From: Gammaproteobacteria bacterium
GTDB lineage: Bacteria; Pseudomonadota; Gammaproteobacteria; Pseudomonadales; Pseudohongiellaceae
Length of the DNA: 6,837 nucleotides
Reading direction: 5' to 3'
NCBI GenBank assembly: GCA_947377625.1
Contig: CANCGR010000139.1
Coordinates: 1-6,837, forward strand
The translations under genes were made by a program, and so were the position numbers. Position 1 is the stretch's first letter, and each line of letters opens with the position of its first letter. The notes beneath the pieces were generated by a model, which worked only from the letters and a program-made list of their open reading frames with translations, ran no database searches and was not told where the DNA came from. Below, in pieces: positions 6,378-6,837 of this stretch.

Positions 6378-6392
6378 ATTTTTTATAGATGC

Positions 6393-6837
6393 TCAGAACG
6401 TAATGACTTCACCCTGATGCGGAATATGCGCCTGCAGTTGCTGATCTGCCTGCAGTTTGTCTTTCAGCACCTGCAAGGTTTCCGGCTCACCGTGCACCAG
6501 CATCACGCGCGGCTTGGGCTGGAAATGGCCGACCCAGTTGAGCAGGTCGCTTTGCCCTGCATGCGCTGAAAAACCACCGAGAGTTTCGATGCGCGCACGC
6601 ACGGCGAATTCACTGCCAAACATGCGGATCATTTTGGCGCCATCCACAATGATGCGGCCGAGCGTGCCATGCGCCTGGAAGCCGCAAAAGATCACCGTGT
6701 TGCGCTCATTCCAGATGCCATGCTTGAAGTGATGCTTGATGCGGCCGCCGGTGCACATGCCGCTGCCGGCGATGATGATGGCGCCTGACTTAAGCTTGTT
6801 GATGGCCATTGACGCATTCGGGTCTTTGGTAAAGTGC
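6393..6837 (-). CDS. Beta-CASP metallo-beta-lactamase-fold ribonuclease, C-terminal part (partial)
   Basis: The frame is open to the window edge and ends at TGA (6395-6393), giving 147 residues of the C-terminus; the N-terminal HxHxDH metal site is outside the window. The visible sequence has LKSGAIIIAGSGMCTGGRIKHH, the beta-CASP core, then NTVIFCGFQAHGTLGRIIVDGA around motif B, then TLGGFSAHAGQSDLLNW, whose SAH histidine is motif C, and finally RVMLVHGEPETLQVLKDKL of the RMMBL RNA-specificity segment. These mark bacterial relatives of the CPSF-73/Ysh1 and TTHA0252 RNA-processing nucleases, which cut RNA in the cytoplasm. An internal ATG at 6809 is not the start, because conserved sequence (HFTKDPNAS) continues upstream. 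Its stop lies 15 bases from that of the small membrane-protein gene. Confidence 0.9.
   Translation of the reverse strand, partial: HFTKDPNASMAINKLKSGAIIIAGSGMCTGGRIKHHFKHGIWNERNTVIFCGFQAHGTLGRIIVDGAKMIRMFGSEFAVRARIETLGGFSAHAGQSDLLNWVGHFQPKPRVMLVHGEPETLQVLKDKLQADQQLQAHIPHQGEVITF

Noticed and set aside
6356..6387. Possible intrinsic terminator: CCGTT-ATCTG-AACGG stem followed by a T-run.
   Set aside because: The stem is only 5 bp, lies inside the small gene, and is separated from the T-run by about 7 bases, so it does not meet a reliable terminator pattern.

Overview
The window looks like ordinary chromosomal DNA from a proteobacterium, most likely a gammaproteobacterium. That is inferred from moderate-to-high GC, the style of the MgtA, AmpG-like and PIN/NYN proteins, and tight gene packing. 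No rRNA, tRNA, insertion sequence, CRISPR array or phage gene is visible.

Layout. Bases 1-156 hold the C-terminal end of a membrane transporter of the AmpG/PAT type (+ strand). After 9 bases comes a complete magnesium-transporting P-type ATPase of the MgtA/MgtB family (166-2928, +). A 111-base convergent gap follows. The next five genes are all on the minus strand. In transcription order they are: a double-cupin ChrR-like protein (6108-5437), a PIN/NYN nuclease-like protein with a Lys/Pro/Ala-rich linker and a small C-terminal domain (5440-4625), a DinB-family metal-site protein (4585-4040), a GNAT acetyltransferase (4043-3552), and a small SET-domain protein (3435-3040). Cupin/PIN and DinB/GNAT each overlap by four bases (ATGA), the gap between the two pairs is 39 bases, and SET lies 116 bases further on. 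Cupin-PIN-DinB-GNAT therefore looks like one transcription unit, with SET possibly included.

Divergent from the cupin, a short gene of 56 codons (6207-6377, +) with a perfect AGGAGG ribosome binding site encodes a single-pass membrane protein. Converging on it is the C-terminal part of a beta-CASP metallo-beta-lactamase-fold ribonuclease (6837-6393, -) that runs off the window.

Function. Transport genes (AmpG-like plus Mg2+ ATPase) occupy the left. The minus-strand cluster mixes small enzymes with stress or modification themes (cupin, DinB fold, acetyltransferase, SET methyltransferase) and one likely RNA-acting protein. No pathway ties them together from sequence alone. The window does not show a clear new defence or mobile system. 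The points most worth a second look are the PIN-linker-HTH protein coupled to a ChrR-like cupin, the bacterial SET protein, and the unannotated-size membrane peptide.
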